Below are positions 22,381 to 33,000 of a stretch of 64,000 nt of DNA, piece by piece. How positions within the stretch are numbered: the stretch's first letter is position 1; every line of letters begins with the position of its first letter. Position numbers and translations under genes: made by a program. Source of the DNA: Prorocentrum cordatum (taxonomy: Eukaryota > Sar > Dinophyceae > Prorocentrales > Prorocentraceae); contig CAUYUJ010009535.1 in the NCBI GenBank assembly GCA_963575745.1, positions 422,870 to 486,869 of the forward strand. Direction: 5' to 3'. The notes under the pieces are model-generated. The model did not search any database and was not told the origin of the DNA. It saw only the letters and a program-made list of their open reading frames with translations.

Positions 22381-22765
22381 CTATCATATCTCTCATCGGT
22401 AACGTATCTATCATAACAACTTTAGCTAGCATACTTACGCAACACTTACAAGTACATAAAATAGGTATCATAGCATAGCATAGCTAGCATGCCATAGCAT
22501 ACAAGCTAACGCACATAGCATGGATAGCATACCATATCCTATCATAACTAACACTGCGTACAATACGTACAATACGTAGTAGTTGTGTAATACGTACCAT
22601 ACGTACAAGTATTACGTACAATACATACCGTGCGCGAGGAGAGAGGAGGGAGGGGAAGGGCGAGGAGGGAGTACAATACATACCGTACTGCGTACAATAC
22701 ATATCGTAAATTACTGTACGCACAACACATACAATCCATACAAGTACTACGTACAAGTACTACGA
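22381..22765. repeat. AGCATAGCAT and ACGTACAATAC short repeats
   Basis: Two repeat types: CATAGCATAGC (22470-22530) and TACGTACAATACGTA (22550-22760), the latter interrupted by GA-rich blocks. Confidence 0.75.
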
Positions 22766-22860
22766 GGAGGGAGGACGGAGGGAGGGCGGAGGAGGGAGGA
22801 CGGAGGAGGGAGGGGCGAGGAGGGAGGAGGGAGGGGAGGGGCGATGAGGGAGGAGGGAGG
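22766..22860. repeat. GGAGGGAGG purine tract
   Basis: Purine-only GAGGAGGGAGG repeats. Confidence 0.85.
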
Positions 22861-22867
22861 TGCGTGC

Positions 22868-22899
22868 ATACACACATGCATGCACGCACGCACGCACGC

Positions 22900-22982
<83 letters not shown>

Positions 22983-22992
22983 CACATACGCG
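22868..22992. repeat. (CACG)n-(CA)n array
   Basis: CACGCACG repeats pass into a long CACA dinucleotide run. Confidence 0.95.
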
Positions 22993-23299
22993 CACAGAAT
23001 GTACACCCACGCTCTGCATACACACGGGGCTGAGAGGGGACAAGGGGCGGGGGCATGTGGAGGATTGGGGAAACAATGCGGACAAACAATCGGGGAGTGG
23101 CCGAGTTGGGCGGAGGTGCAGAGCTAGAAAAAGGATATGGGAGGATGGGGGAGAAGCAATGGGGAAAGGAGGGTGAGGGATAATGCAGGCATGCGCGCGT
23201 GCAACAGACACCACCCCAACACTCCATATCGTCCGAACTTCCCCTCCCCCACCCTTCCCCGCTCCCGACCGGCCAAACCCAACCCGTCCCAACTCTTTA

Positions 23300-24850
23300 T
23301 CGGCCGAGACTCCTGGAGCTCCAAAGGGGCATATGGCGTATGAGAAGTGGCCCCAGGCGCCCCGCCCTAGTCCCCAGCGGGCCCAGAGGAGGGAGGGCAT
23401 TGGAGCCCAATCGCATTTCGGCACACCCCTCACGCAGCAAACGCTGGAGTGAAGACCCGCCCCCTAGACCCCATATGGGGTTGCAGGGGGCCCACGCCCT
23501 TCCTTCCCCGAACCCCAGCGGGCCCATAGGAGGGAAGCCAGGGACGCCCAAACACATTTCGGCACACCCCTCGCGCGGGGAACACTGGAACCAACTTAGA
23601 GCAACCCTGGACACCTGGAGGGGCGCATGCGGCGTGTGAGAAATCGCACTGGGCGGCGCGTGAGAAAACCTCAACCCCAAGAAGGGGCACACGGCGTGGG
23701 AGAAGTGACCCAAGACACAGTGCCTTCATTCCCAGCGGGCCCACAGGAGGGAGGCCATGGGGGAGTCAAGCGCATTTTGGCACACCCCTCACGCGCAAAC
23801 GCTGCAGTCGACAGAAGCCCCCATAGACCCCTAGGGGTCGCAAGAGCCCCCCCCCCCCAGACACCCTGAACCCCAACGGGCCCATAGGAGGGAGACCAGG
23901 GGGGGCCCAAACACATTTCGGCACACCCCTCACGCGGAAAACGATACCGTCAACCTCAGCCCCCTAGACCCCAAGGGGTCGCAGGAAGCCCCCAGGCACC
24001 CTGAACCCCAGCGGGCCCATATGAGGGTGGCAAGGGGAGCCCGAGACCATTTCGAGACACCCTTCACGCGGGGAACACTGGACGCATGTTAGAGGCACCC
24101 TAAGCCCCTGGGGGGGGCGCGTGCGGCGTGTGAGAAATCACACTGGGCGGCGTGTGAGAAAACCTCAACCCCAAGGGGGGCATACGGCGTGTAAGAAGTG
24201 ATCCAAAACACCGCACCGTCATCCCCAGCGGGCCCACAGGAGGGAGGCCATGTGGGAGCCAAGCGCATTTCGGCACACCCCTCACACAGCAAACGCTGCA
24301 GTCAACCGAAGCCCCCCTAGACCCCTAGGGGTCGCAAGAGGCCCCCAGACACCCTGAACCCCAACGGGCCCATAGGAGGGAGACCAGGGGGGCCCAAGCA
24401 CATTTCGGCACACCCCTCACGCGGACAACGATACAGTCAACCTCAGCCCCCTAGACCCCAAGGGAGCACAGGAAGCCCCCCAGGCACCCTGAACCCCAGC
24501 GGGCCCATATGAGGGGGGCCAGGGGGCCCAAGCACATTTCGACACCCCCCCCACGCGGAAAACGATACAGTCAACTTAAGCCCCCTAGACCCCAAGGGGT
24601 CGCAGGAAGCCTCCAGACACCCTGAACCCCAGCGGGCCCATAGGAGGGAGGCCATGGGAGCCCGAGCACATTTCGGCACACCCCTCACGACAAGAACGCT
24701 GGAAGCAACATACCCCCCTAGACCCACGGGGGTCGCAGGGAGCCCCCAGACACCCTGAACCCCAGCGGGCCCATAGGAGGGAGGCCAAGGGAACCCGAGC
24801 AGATTTCGGCACACACCTCACGCAGATCCGAAAGCTGCCGCACGTCGGCA
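23300..24850. repeat. 134-bp satellite with a three-unit higher-order repeat
   Basis: Ten copies of a unit with the landmark AGCGGGCCCATAGGAGGGAG begin near 23378, 23514, 23730, 23870, 24005, 24222, 24357, 24491, 24624 and 24758. Eight steps are 133-140 or so; the steps after 23514 and 24005 are about 216 because those units carry an extra ~82-bp piece with the motif GGCGTGTGAGAA repeated three times. The pattern long-short-short recurs, giving two higher-order copies of about 490 bp (23514-24004 and 24005-24490). Confidence 0.85.
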
Positions 24851-24961
24851 CGCCCCTGATAGTGACGGCGTAGCCGAAAATTGTTATCATGATAGTGTTG
24901 GTGGTGGCGTAGGCACTGATGGTGGTGAATTGTGTTTCACTCATGTTTCAAGGTATGATCA

Positions 24962-27398
24962 TCATACCGCGGCCCGCGCCTGTCCGCGAGCCGTCTGCCA
25001 CCTGCTCTTGGCCATGCTGAGGTGCTTGCGGCGCAGCTCAGTCTTCTGGTCCTTCGTGGCATGGTCGGGGTTCGGCGGCACCTCGAACAGCCACTTCTTG
25101 ATCGTCTCGTCGCCTGGGTACAACCTGTCGGAGATCATCAGGTTGCACGACGTGTGGAAGTAGCAGCACACGTGCACTCCACCCTTGGTCTTGCCCCTAA
25201 CGATGCGGCCAGCCAGGCGGCCACGGTAGTTCATGTAGCCGAACTCGGACGGGCCGTCCAACTCCCGTATTGGATCTGGTGACGGCGGGGCGGCGCCCAT
25301 GGCTGGGCCTCCAATGTCGGGGTTCTCCGCTGCGCTCACCAGGCCAACGTCCTCCGCGGCAGCAACCACTCCCTCCGCGTTCTTGTCGGTCAGGTCCTCG
25401 CCCTCGCTCGCATTCTCATCGCCGCCTGCGGGGCCTGCCCCAGCCAAGATGCCCCCGACGGCGCCCGACGGCGGAGGCTCGACCACGGCAGACGCGTCCC
25501 CCTCGTCGTAGCTGAGGTCCTGGTCGGCGCCCTCCTGGAAGAGATCGGACTCCGCGGAGGCCTCGTCCAGCTCGGAGGGCCCTGGCACCTGCATCTCCTC
25601 GTCGGCGACCTGGGCGACCTCGCCTGCAGACGGCAGCGGCTGGCCTGAGGTCGCCTCGGCCACGGGCGGAGGCGATTGAAGTGGCCCCGCAATCGCCGTG
25701 ACCGCCGCGGGGGGGCCGCCGCGTGCTCCCGCGCGCCCAGAGCCGCCGCCGCCGCGCCCCGCGCCCACCGAAGCCTTCCGCTTCGGAGCAGCGGGCCCGT
25801 CCTCGTCGAGGGGGTTCCCCCTGAGGAGGCCGTCGGTGGGCGCCTTGCGCTTGGCGCGCGCTGGCGCCTTCGGGGGGCGCGAGGCGTCGCCGCCGAAGAG
25901 CCCGGCAACGAACCTGATGCCGTGCACCTCGGACCACATCAGGCTCCCGTCGTAGCCCACGCACTTGTAGTCCAGGTGGTGCAGAGACGCCGCGCGCATG
26001 GAACTGACAAGCTCCCAGATGAACTCGTCAGACGTCTGGCAGTCCAGCACGACGAACTTCTCTGACACCCTGCAAGCCCTCACAGCTATACCCACTAGAA
26101 AAGGCAGCGGAAGTTCAGGAGCCGAGGAGTCGATGCCATCGTCCTCGAAATAGAACTTGCACTTAGTGACGTCGAACACCTGGGGGCTGTGGCACGTGCC
26201 CGTGATGAAGCATGCGTATCTCACTTTGCTGTGCGGCGGGGTCAAGCTAGCGCCTTCAATCATGATGAGCTCCGTGCCCTCGTCTGCGACCTCCTTGCCA
26301 AACGACCTGATGCGGGCGTGGATATTCTTCTCAACGTTAGCGAACTTCGCGGGATTGGCGAGCGACTGTCGATCGTGGTTCCGCGCTTGGCGACCGTACC
26401 CCCAGAAGCTGTACTCCTTAAACGCCTCGTAGTTCACCGAAGTGTTGGGCTTCATGACCTCGTCATTGGCTCCACTATTGATGATGGTATCGTCGGATGG
26501 CCACCCGTGCGTCACAACGTGTCGGTGGAGCTCGTGCTTGGTGATGGGCGTGGATCAGCAACCACAATTCCACGATGTCTTGTACGGTTGCACTGCGACG
26601 CCTCCCCTATCCCGATCGGCGTCGCCATCTGGCGGGCCTCCCATCCAATCCTCATACAGATCACGTTCGACGGAAAGCCTGCCCTCATCTGTCATCTTCC
26701 CCCATCGCCCCTTGAAGCCCTCCACGACTGCATTGTACTCTGCGGTTGACAACCGTCTCCCCTTGGACTGCCTGGCAGCGTGCACGCACTTGTTAAAGGC
26801 CAGCATGTACGGGTTGAGTCCTCTGCGGCACGGCTGAGTTCCACCGCGACCGCCTGCTGCCCGAGCTGGCGCCGTCACCAGCGTCGAGGGGTCAGGCCGC
26901 TCTGCGACCACTGGGGCGAGGAAGACGTCCTGGTCGCTCGCGGCCACGGCTTCGGCCGCAGCTGGCGAGGAGCTCGACGAAGGCCACTCGATCGCCAGCG
27001 CCAGCCGCGTGTCGGGCGCGTCGGCCAGGGCGAACCGCATGGGGCCACTGGTGCAGCCGTCGTCGCAGATGCGAGGCATCAGCTGCATGGTCTCCGACGG
27101 CGACGGGCCCTGCATCTTCGACCGCTTCGACGACACTGGATCGACGCCGCCTCGAGCGAGATGCACGTGCAAGGCCTCGCGCATCATCTGTTCGCGGACC
27201 ACGTGCACTGAGCTCCTCCCTGGGGCCCTCCGCGTGTGGTATTGTGCCAGCTGCGAGTTCGAGCGCTCAATGTTGGCTATGTCGTAGGGGTGGCGGTCGA
27301 AGTCGGCCGCGAGGACCGAGCGGCACTGCGAGCTAAGCAGCAGCGACCTCGTGCCGAACTTCCTTCGGATGCCGTAGCTGTAGACGTCCAGCCCCCTC
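24962..27398 (-). CDS. Locus C, exon 2 (HMG-box-like segment, in-frame TGA)
   Basis: The exon starts after a good acceptor (TTGCCTGCAG, AG at 27400-27399) and stays in one frame to 24962, with one in-frame TGA at 26555-26557; sequence on both sides is protein-like (YKTSWNCGC before, STPITKHELHRHVV after). It opens with LDVYSYGIRRKFGTRS. About 26830-26650 encodes LNPYMLAFNKCVHAARQ...FKGRWGKMTDEGR...LYEDW, with the Tyr-Met-x-Phe, Trp and terminal Tyr/Trp spacing of an HMG-box (family knowledge; the match is by eye). A low-complexity acidic linker follows (25500-25800), then a C-terminal block with VHVCCYFHTSCNL that could bind zinc. No overall family is recognised. Confidence 0.6.
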
Positions 27399-27570
27399 CT
27401 GCAGGCAACGGGGCTCGACGACGCCGCCGACGACGCATGGGGGCGAGGGGTCGACGATGCGGACGAGGAGGAAGATCAAGGCGACGGGCAATATGGCACT
27501 GAAACCGCGGAGGAAACAATAACGCGACGAGGAAGAGGATGCGGGAGGCGATGATGATACTGGGTTGCAC
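27399..27570 (-). other. Locus C intron, 172 bp, GT-AG
   Basis: On the minus strand the donor is CAGGG|GTGCAA (27571|27570) and the acceptor TTGCCTGCAG|G (27399|27398). Exon 1 ends with two bases of a codon (GG) and exon 2 starts with one (G), so the reading frame joins as Trp-Gly-Gln-Gly-Arg-Gly. The interior is pyrimidine-rich and reads through without motif. Confidence 0.75.
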
Positions 27571-29761
27571 CCCTGCCCCCATGCGACGGCGGCGGCGGCG
27601 TCGAACCCCCTGCCCCGCGTCCTCGGTGCGCTCAGCAGCTCGCGCACCACCTGGTCCTTCATCTCGTCGGAGGCCCCCGAGTCGACGAGGGCGTAGAGCT
27701 TGTACGGCCACGTGCTGTACTTCACCTCGTAGCGCCTGAAGGCGCTGGTAGCCAAGCGCAAGATCACACCCCTCGACCTGCGCATGAATGCCTCGTCATT
27801 CACGGGGGCGCCCACAGCGTCGAGCAGCGCCCACGGCAACCTCGCAGGCCCCCCCCCCTTGACCACAGTCTCCCAAGCAAAGACTCGAGCTCCTGCAAGC
27901 ACTTGCCGATGAGCGACCTCCTCTGGTCCACCAACATGCCCACCTTGGAGAACTTCGGCTCGCCGTCGTCAGAGTCCTGAGTCGGCTGGTCCCCGAGCAG
28001 CGGGTACAACAAGTGCTTATCAAAAACGCTGACTGACGCGGTCAGCACGGCAAGATCGTGGAACGTCGAGTCGTCGTCGTAGTACCCCCTGACCTTCTTG
28101 ATCCTCGCGCCGCGCAGTAGCTCCCGCAGCTTTTCCGACGCCTCGCCCAGGCTCATGTCAACGAAATCGGAGTGGTCCTTTGGCGGCTGGAGTGCGAAGC
28201 AGTCAAGGCCTAAACGAAAAAGACACCGTCGGCACAGCGTACGCCTGAAATTCGGCAATGCGCGGGTCCAAGTGCTTTCCCCTGGAATGGGGTCGGCAGT
28301 CCCAAACATAGAGTCCACCGCCGCACGCACAGCCTTGTCCGCAGTCTCTGTCTGGTTCGCGCAGCAGGGCAACTCTGTCTCTGGGTTCCAGCAGTAGTGC
28401 ACAATCTCATCATTGAGGCTCCCGTTGAACATGCCGATCGCCGCCTGGAGGTCCATGTACCGCCTCGAATGCTTGCCGTCCTTCCGAAGGTGCTGCTTGG
28501 ATGAGAGGCCGTACAGGATCTCGCACACGGTTGCCAAGGTCAGGCATGTATCAGGTCGAGGGGGTTCTCGTCGCACACGTCGAATTCTCGATATTCGCGC
28601 CTCGATCCAAGATGTCATCTTCACATACGTCGTCTGCAACCTGTAGAGCTTCGAGATACAATACTGCATCATCGTGTGCGGCTTGAGCCCCCGCACTTGG
28701 AGCTTGGCCCGATGATGGCCGTGGACCCCGCACGTCTCGATGAACAGCAGTAGGTTCTGAGTGTCTGGGTTCAAGAGTAGAACATTCTCCCCCCCCCAAA
28801 AAAAACACTGCCTCTTCAAGAACAGCACGTTGCCACTAGCTCGATCGCACATCGGCTGGAACGTCATGCTGCCCACGTCTTTCAAGAAATTGGCCATCTT
28901 CGCGTGGCTGTCGTATCTGTGCAGGTCTGGGATTGTGGCCATGATTGCAGGGTCGATCGCGTCAGCCGGTGTGCCCTCCCCCACCCGAGGTCGACAAATC
29001 CACTCCTCCGAAACTGTGATCGCGTTCCACTCCCCGTCGTGGCTGGCGCCGAGCGTGAAGTGGTACTGGCCTCGCTGCACAAGCGTCTGATGAGAAACTG
29101 CTTTGAGCCGCTTCCGCGCATTCTTGAACGACTCGCGGCTCTTGAAATTCAGCTGGACCTCATCCCACATGTGGCAATGCGTAACGTGTGCAAGCCTCTC
29201 CTCGGCACGAGCACTAGGACTCCGCAAGGCCGCGCCGCATCTCCGAAGTGTGTCGACGAGACCGTCCATCTGGCGCTGCTGAATCACCTGGCAACCCATT
29301 TCTAACAACCGATGGCTCTTGACGCCCAGGCTGGGCGTGCGGTTCAGCGGCAAGTGCAAGGCCCGAACACAGAGGCCGAAATGATCTGGCGTGAGGTTCT
29401 GCTTTTTCATCTTCCCCAGCTGGTGGCACTCTTTGCCGAGTAGTTGCGAGGCGCCTGGCAGCATCACAGCGACAGTGTCCAGCGCAACCTTTTTGTCGTT
29501 GCACTCGGCATCTTTCTCGACCAGCTTTCTCTTGAGACATTGAATGGATCGTGTGCTCCGTGCAGCGCTAGCTCGATCACTTCCGAAACGCCGATCAACA
29601 TGCCGTGGCACTGGAGCTGGTGCTGCTAGAAGGGCCATGCCGCCGACCTCGATCTGCTGCTGTTGCGAGGCGCTGTTCTCGACTGTGTCGTCGGCTGCAT
29701 TCTCCGGCCTGCTCAGAAGGCGAAGACCAAGGCCATCGAGATCAATATGAGCTTCATGCAT
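27571..29761 (-). CDS. Locus C, exon 1 (putative DD-E-like protein)
   Basis: The ATG at 29761 (MHEAHIDLDGLGL) is preferred over alternatives upstream because the preceding 17 codons look non-coding. About 630 codons run to a run of ten C at 27849-27858 (G-run on the coding strand), where a one- or two-base slip enters the frame that carries on to the donor (LPWALLDAVGAPVNDEAF). Features: a coiled or basic N-terminal segment with CLKRKLVEKDAECNDKK; then THCHMWDEVQLNF (Asp200), MCDRASGNVLFLK (Asp306) and LLLFIETCGVHGHHRAK (Glu342). The order and spacing of these acids resemble a DDE/RNase H-fold transposase, but this is an inference from pattern only. Clusters of cysteines near 28370 (CCAN) and 28240 (CRRCLF) might bind metal. 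Confidence 0.6.
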
Positions 29762-29819
29762 TAACAAAATTCCCACGTAAGATATGAATAATACTTTCAT
29801 GACCTCCATCATTGAGCCA

Positions 29820-30540
29820 GAACGGCTTTGGTTATCTTCGCACTCGCAGTCTGATGGTTATCTTCGCTCCCCCAGCCTATCGTAACTCATCTTCGCGCCC
29901 CTGGCCGCATCTGTCCTGGCGCCTCTGGCGCCTAAGCACGCTCCTTCGCGTGGCCCGACACACTTCGCCCCTGGCGCCTAGCACGCTGGAGGTGGAAGCG
30001 GGAGGGTGGAAGGAAGGGAGAGGGGCCGCAGAGCGGAGGATGGGAGCTAAGTAGGGCAAGGATTTGACGAGAGGAGTGATATACGATGACGCTGACAAAC
30101 AGGACTGGGACAGAGCGTGAGAGGGACGAAAGGGCTTCAGGAGTCTTTTGGATACTGCATGAGCCTCTGCACGATTATCTTCACACGTAATTGCCGCGGA
30201 TATCTTCGGGCGAACCTCGTCTCGATCATTGTTGCTGGTGAAACAAGGCATGATGAAGTTGTCGGGATGCGGGGATGCGCATTCATATTGATCTCACTGT
30301 TTCTTCCTCTCTCTTGGTTTCGGGGATCCTGGTCATCTATATTCTTCGGAGTTGCTGATTTATGCTAAAGCCATCATTTGTTTGGTGCTCCTCCGCCTGC
30401 TCCTTCATCTGCTCTTCCTCCTCCTCTTCCTCCCCGCCTTAACCCCCTTTTGGTACCCCCTGAGCCCATGCGGCAACCGACATTGCTAATTCGTTTGCTG
30501 GCTTTTCCAGAATATGACTGAGTGCCAATGCGGGGAGGGG
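29820..30540. other. 5' flank of locus C, no other gene seen
   Basis: Contains short duplications (GGTTATCTTCGC twice near 29830 and 29857; CTGGCGCCTA...GCACGCT twice near 29920-29990). It may include the promoter and leader of locus C. The remainder has no recognised feature. Confidence 0.4.
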
Positions 30541-30599
30541 GTACACGTGGAAATATATATCAAGACCATCTGAGAGGGGAGACTGACGTCCACGAGGCG

Positions 30600-30715
30600 G
30601 CGGGCCTTCTTCCTCGCCCCTCCGCGCCCCTCCCACTCCCTCTTCGTCCCCCTCCCTTTCTCACTCTCCTCCCCTCCAGTCCCGCCCCGTCCTCCTCCCT
30701 TTTTTGTTTCTCTCG
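30600..30715. repeat. Pyrimidine-rich tract
   Basis: CTC/CCCCTCC-rich stretch without coding evidence. Confidence 0.7.
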
Positions 30716-30724
30716 GGCCAGGGA

Positions 30725-30805
30725 GGCATCAAGAGCCAGAGGGCCTACTAAGAGGCCCGCAAAGGAGGCCTCATCAAGAGGGCCGTCCTCTTGATGACCC
30801 CTCTG
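30725..30805. repeat. TCAAGAGG-family repeat, both orientations
   Basis: CATCAAGAGCCAGAGG, CTCATCAAGAGGG and the inverted GTCCTCTTGATGACC occur within 80 bp, so the two orientations seen separately at 9 kb and 20.8 kb meet here. Confidence 0.7.
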
Positions 30806-30914
30806 TTGCAACCTATCTTGATGGCCTTTTTGGGGCCCTCTTTTGCCAAACCACAGTCGGGGGCCATCTCTGCCCCGCAGACGCACCCAAGTCGAATCCG
30901 CAGCGAACGTCCCG

Positions 30915-31130
30915 AGAAGGACGCCGAGGACGACGACGACGAGGAGGACGACGAGGAGGACGACGAGGAGGACGACGAGGACGACGACGAGGAGGACGAC
31001 GAGGAGGACGAGGAGGCCGACGACGAGGCCGACGAGGAGGACGACGACGAGGACGACGAGGAGGACGACGAGGACGAGGAGGACGGCGAGGAGGACGACG
31101 AGGAGGACGACGACGCCGACGAGTCGGATC
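30915..31130. repeat. (GACGAG)n acidic-codon triplet array
   Basis: GACGAC/GAGGAC triplets; Asp/Glu-rich in one + frame and Ser-rich or Pro/Arg-rich on the minus strand. The + frame continues into mixed sequence (31131-31340), but no motif supports a gene. Confidence 0.85.
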
Positions 31131-31560
31131 GAAAACGGGTCGGATCGCCGTTCCTGGCTCTGGCTGGTCTCGACGGGCGCGGGTGGCTCGAGCCGCCCGC
31201 CGAGGCGGGTCGAGCCGAAGCTGGCTGGGCTGGGCCTCGCGGCCTCGGCCGGCGGACAGTGGCGCCGAAGCGGCTCGCGGGCGGCACGGGGAGGTCCCGG
31301 CGCCGGAGGAGGGCGCTCGTGACCCCCCAGAGGCGAGCGCCCCAGCGCGTGATTTGCGTCGCGTCGAGGAGGGGGGGGGCGGGGCGAGGGGAGGGGGCAA
31401 GGGGCAAGGGGGGGGGGATGGGGGAAAGGGGGGAAGGGGGCCAGGCGAGAGGGGAAGGGAGGAGGGGAGAGGGAGGCAGGTGCATGAGAGAGGATCTGGG
31501 AGGGGAGGGTGTCGGGAGGAGGGGGAGGAGAGTAGAGCGGTCTGGGTAAGGAGGATGGGA
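31131..31560. other. GC-rich and G-rich region, no supported gene
   Basis: 31131-31370 is mixed GC-rich sequence open in several frames; 31368-31550 is GGGA-rich. Nothing recognised. Confidence 0.4.
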
Positions 31561-31567
31561 AGGAGGG

Positions 31568-31601
<34 letters not shown>

Positions 31602-31850
31602 GCGGCGGTGGCTGCGGCGGCGACGATGACGACGACGGCGACGGCGACGGCAACGGCGACGGCGACGGCGACGGCGACGTCGACGGCGACGGCGGCGGGA
31701 TGGCGGCGGCGGCAGCGGGGGCGGCAGCGGCGACGACGACGACGACGACGAGGACCAGTAGGTGGGGGCGCAGTGGGGTGGAAGCATGGCAGGAGGAAGG
31801 AGGAGGAGGAGGAGGAGGAGGAGGAGGAGGAGGAGGAGGAGGACGGCGAC
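31561..31850. repeat. (GGCGAC)n, (GAC)n and (GAG)n triplet arrays
   Basis: GACGGCGACGGC hexamer-type repeats (31565-31755) are followed by a (GGA)n block (31794-31842). Confidence 0.9.
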
Positions 31851-31969
31851 GACGACGATGATGAAGACCCAGCAGTGAGGGCGCAAATCAGAAACGAGAA
31901 GGACGAAGAGGGGGTGCACGACGAAGAGGACGCACGTCGCCCCGACGAGCCCCCTCGGGGCCCTTGTCG

Positions 31970-32091
31970 GAGTAGCAGAGGATGTCCAGCAGCTCGGACG
32001 CGAACTTGACCGCGGCGACCGGGCCGGCAATGTACGCGGTGGTGCCCAGGTACTCGAAGGTGCACGAGGTGGCCTCGGCCCCGAGGCGGTG
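31970..32091 (-). CDS. Candidate exon: C-terminal half of a KH domain
   Basis: On the minus strand AG at 32093-32092 is followed by a frame reading HRLGAEATSCTFEYLGTTAY then IAGPVAAVKFASELLDIL. This matches the second half of a type I KH fold: a beta strand, a turn, another strand (AYIAGP) and a final helix with V..A...L..I spacing. It complements the GxxG half at 33716-33610 on the same strand. The end of the exon is uncertain (codon use becomes GC-rich after CYSDKGPEG). Upstream DNA on this strand is purine-rich, an atypical acceptor context, so the boundary is tentative. Confidence 0.45.
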
Positions 32092-32097
32092 CTCCTC

Positions 32098-32165
32098 CTC
32101 TTCCCTCCTCCTCCTCCTCCTCCTCATCCTCCTAATCCTCCTCCTCCTCCTCCCTCAATCTCCCC
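32098..32165. repeat. (CTC)n tract
   Basis: CTCCTC repeats with ATCCTCC interruptions. Confidence 0.9.
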
Positions 32166-32526
32166 CCCGTCCTCCACGCGGGCGAGTTAGTTATCAGATA
32201 GGGCCGGGGTCTGCGCAAGACGTCGCCCCAGTGCCGAGGGCGACTTAGGAAACAGCTCGTGGGAGGTCTTCGCATGAGCGAGTAAGGGCTCTACATTGAG
32301 ACCGATGAAGGGTCAATTAAGCCAGACAAGGGTCAATTAAGCCAGGCAAGGCGGCATGAACTCCCGAAGCAGATCCAGCGGAAGTGTGAGCGGTGCTGAG
32401 CGCATTTCGACGGGACTGTTGCCCGACTGGGCTGGCGTTCGGCCGCGGATGTGCTAGCGATGATGCTGCATCTCCCCTGGAGCTGCATCCTGATGAAGGC
32501 CGGTTGGCCTCTCGAGCTCGCGCGCC

Positions 32527-32668
32527 GCTCCTCCTCCTCCTCCTCCTCCTCCTCCTCCTCCTCCTCCTCCTCCTCCTCCTCCTCCTCCTCCCCCTCCTCC
32601 TCCCCCTTCCCCCCCTCCCTCCTCCTCCTCCTCCTCCTCCTCCTCCTCCTCCTCCTCCTCCTCCTCCG
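32527..32668. repeat. (CTC)n array
   Basis: About 140 bp of CTC with a C-rich middle. Flanking sequence on either side is mixed. Confidence 0.95.
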
Positions 32669-32772
32669 CCCAGCCTTCGGGCGTCCTCGCGGGGCCCCTG
32701 GGGCCATCAAAACAAAAACGGCTCGGGATGAAGAGCAGGTCCCCCGGGGGGAAGGGTTGGGACTTGTTTGGG

Positions 32773-33000
32773 CGCCCGAGTTATCCGGGGTAACTCGGGT
32801 CCGGGGTAACGCGGGTTTGGATACCCGAAAAAACGAACCCGAGTTAGCCCTGACCCGAGTTACCCCTGATGATTCGGGGCTCTGGACGCCCGAGTTATCC
32901 GGGGAAACTCGGGCCCGGGGCAACTCGGGTTCGGAATCCCGAAAAGCGAACCCGAGTTAGCCCTGACCCGAATTACCCCTGATGATTCGGGGCTCTGACT
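32773..33000. repeat. 114-bp tandem duplication rich in CCCGAGTTA inverted motifs
   Basis: Two copies (about 32773-32886 and 32887-33000) start with CGCCCGAGTTATCCGGGG and end with TGATGATTCGGGGCTCTG. Each holds CCCGAGTTA in both orientations several times, for example CCCGAGTTA-7 nt-TAACTCGGG near its start, so each copy can fold into alternative hairpins. It lies between the two KH exons, probably in an intron. Confidence 0.8.

Noticed and set aside
23300-24850. CRISPR-like array
   Set aside because: Whole 134-bp monomers are repeated, not short repeats with unique spacers, and the setting is eukaryotic.
26540-26570. Selenocysteine at the in-frame TGA of locus C (NCGC-TGA)
   Set aside because: No SECIS-like structure can be shown and other TGA interruptions in the window have no such context. 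A nonsense mutation is more likely.
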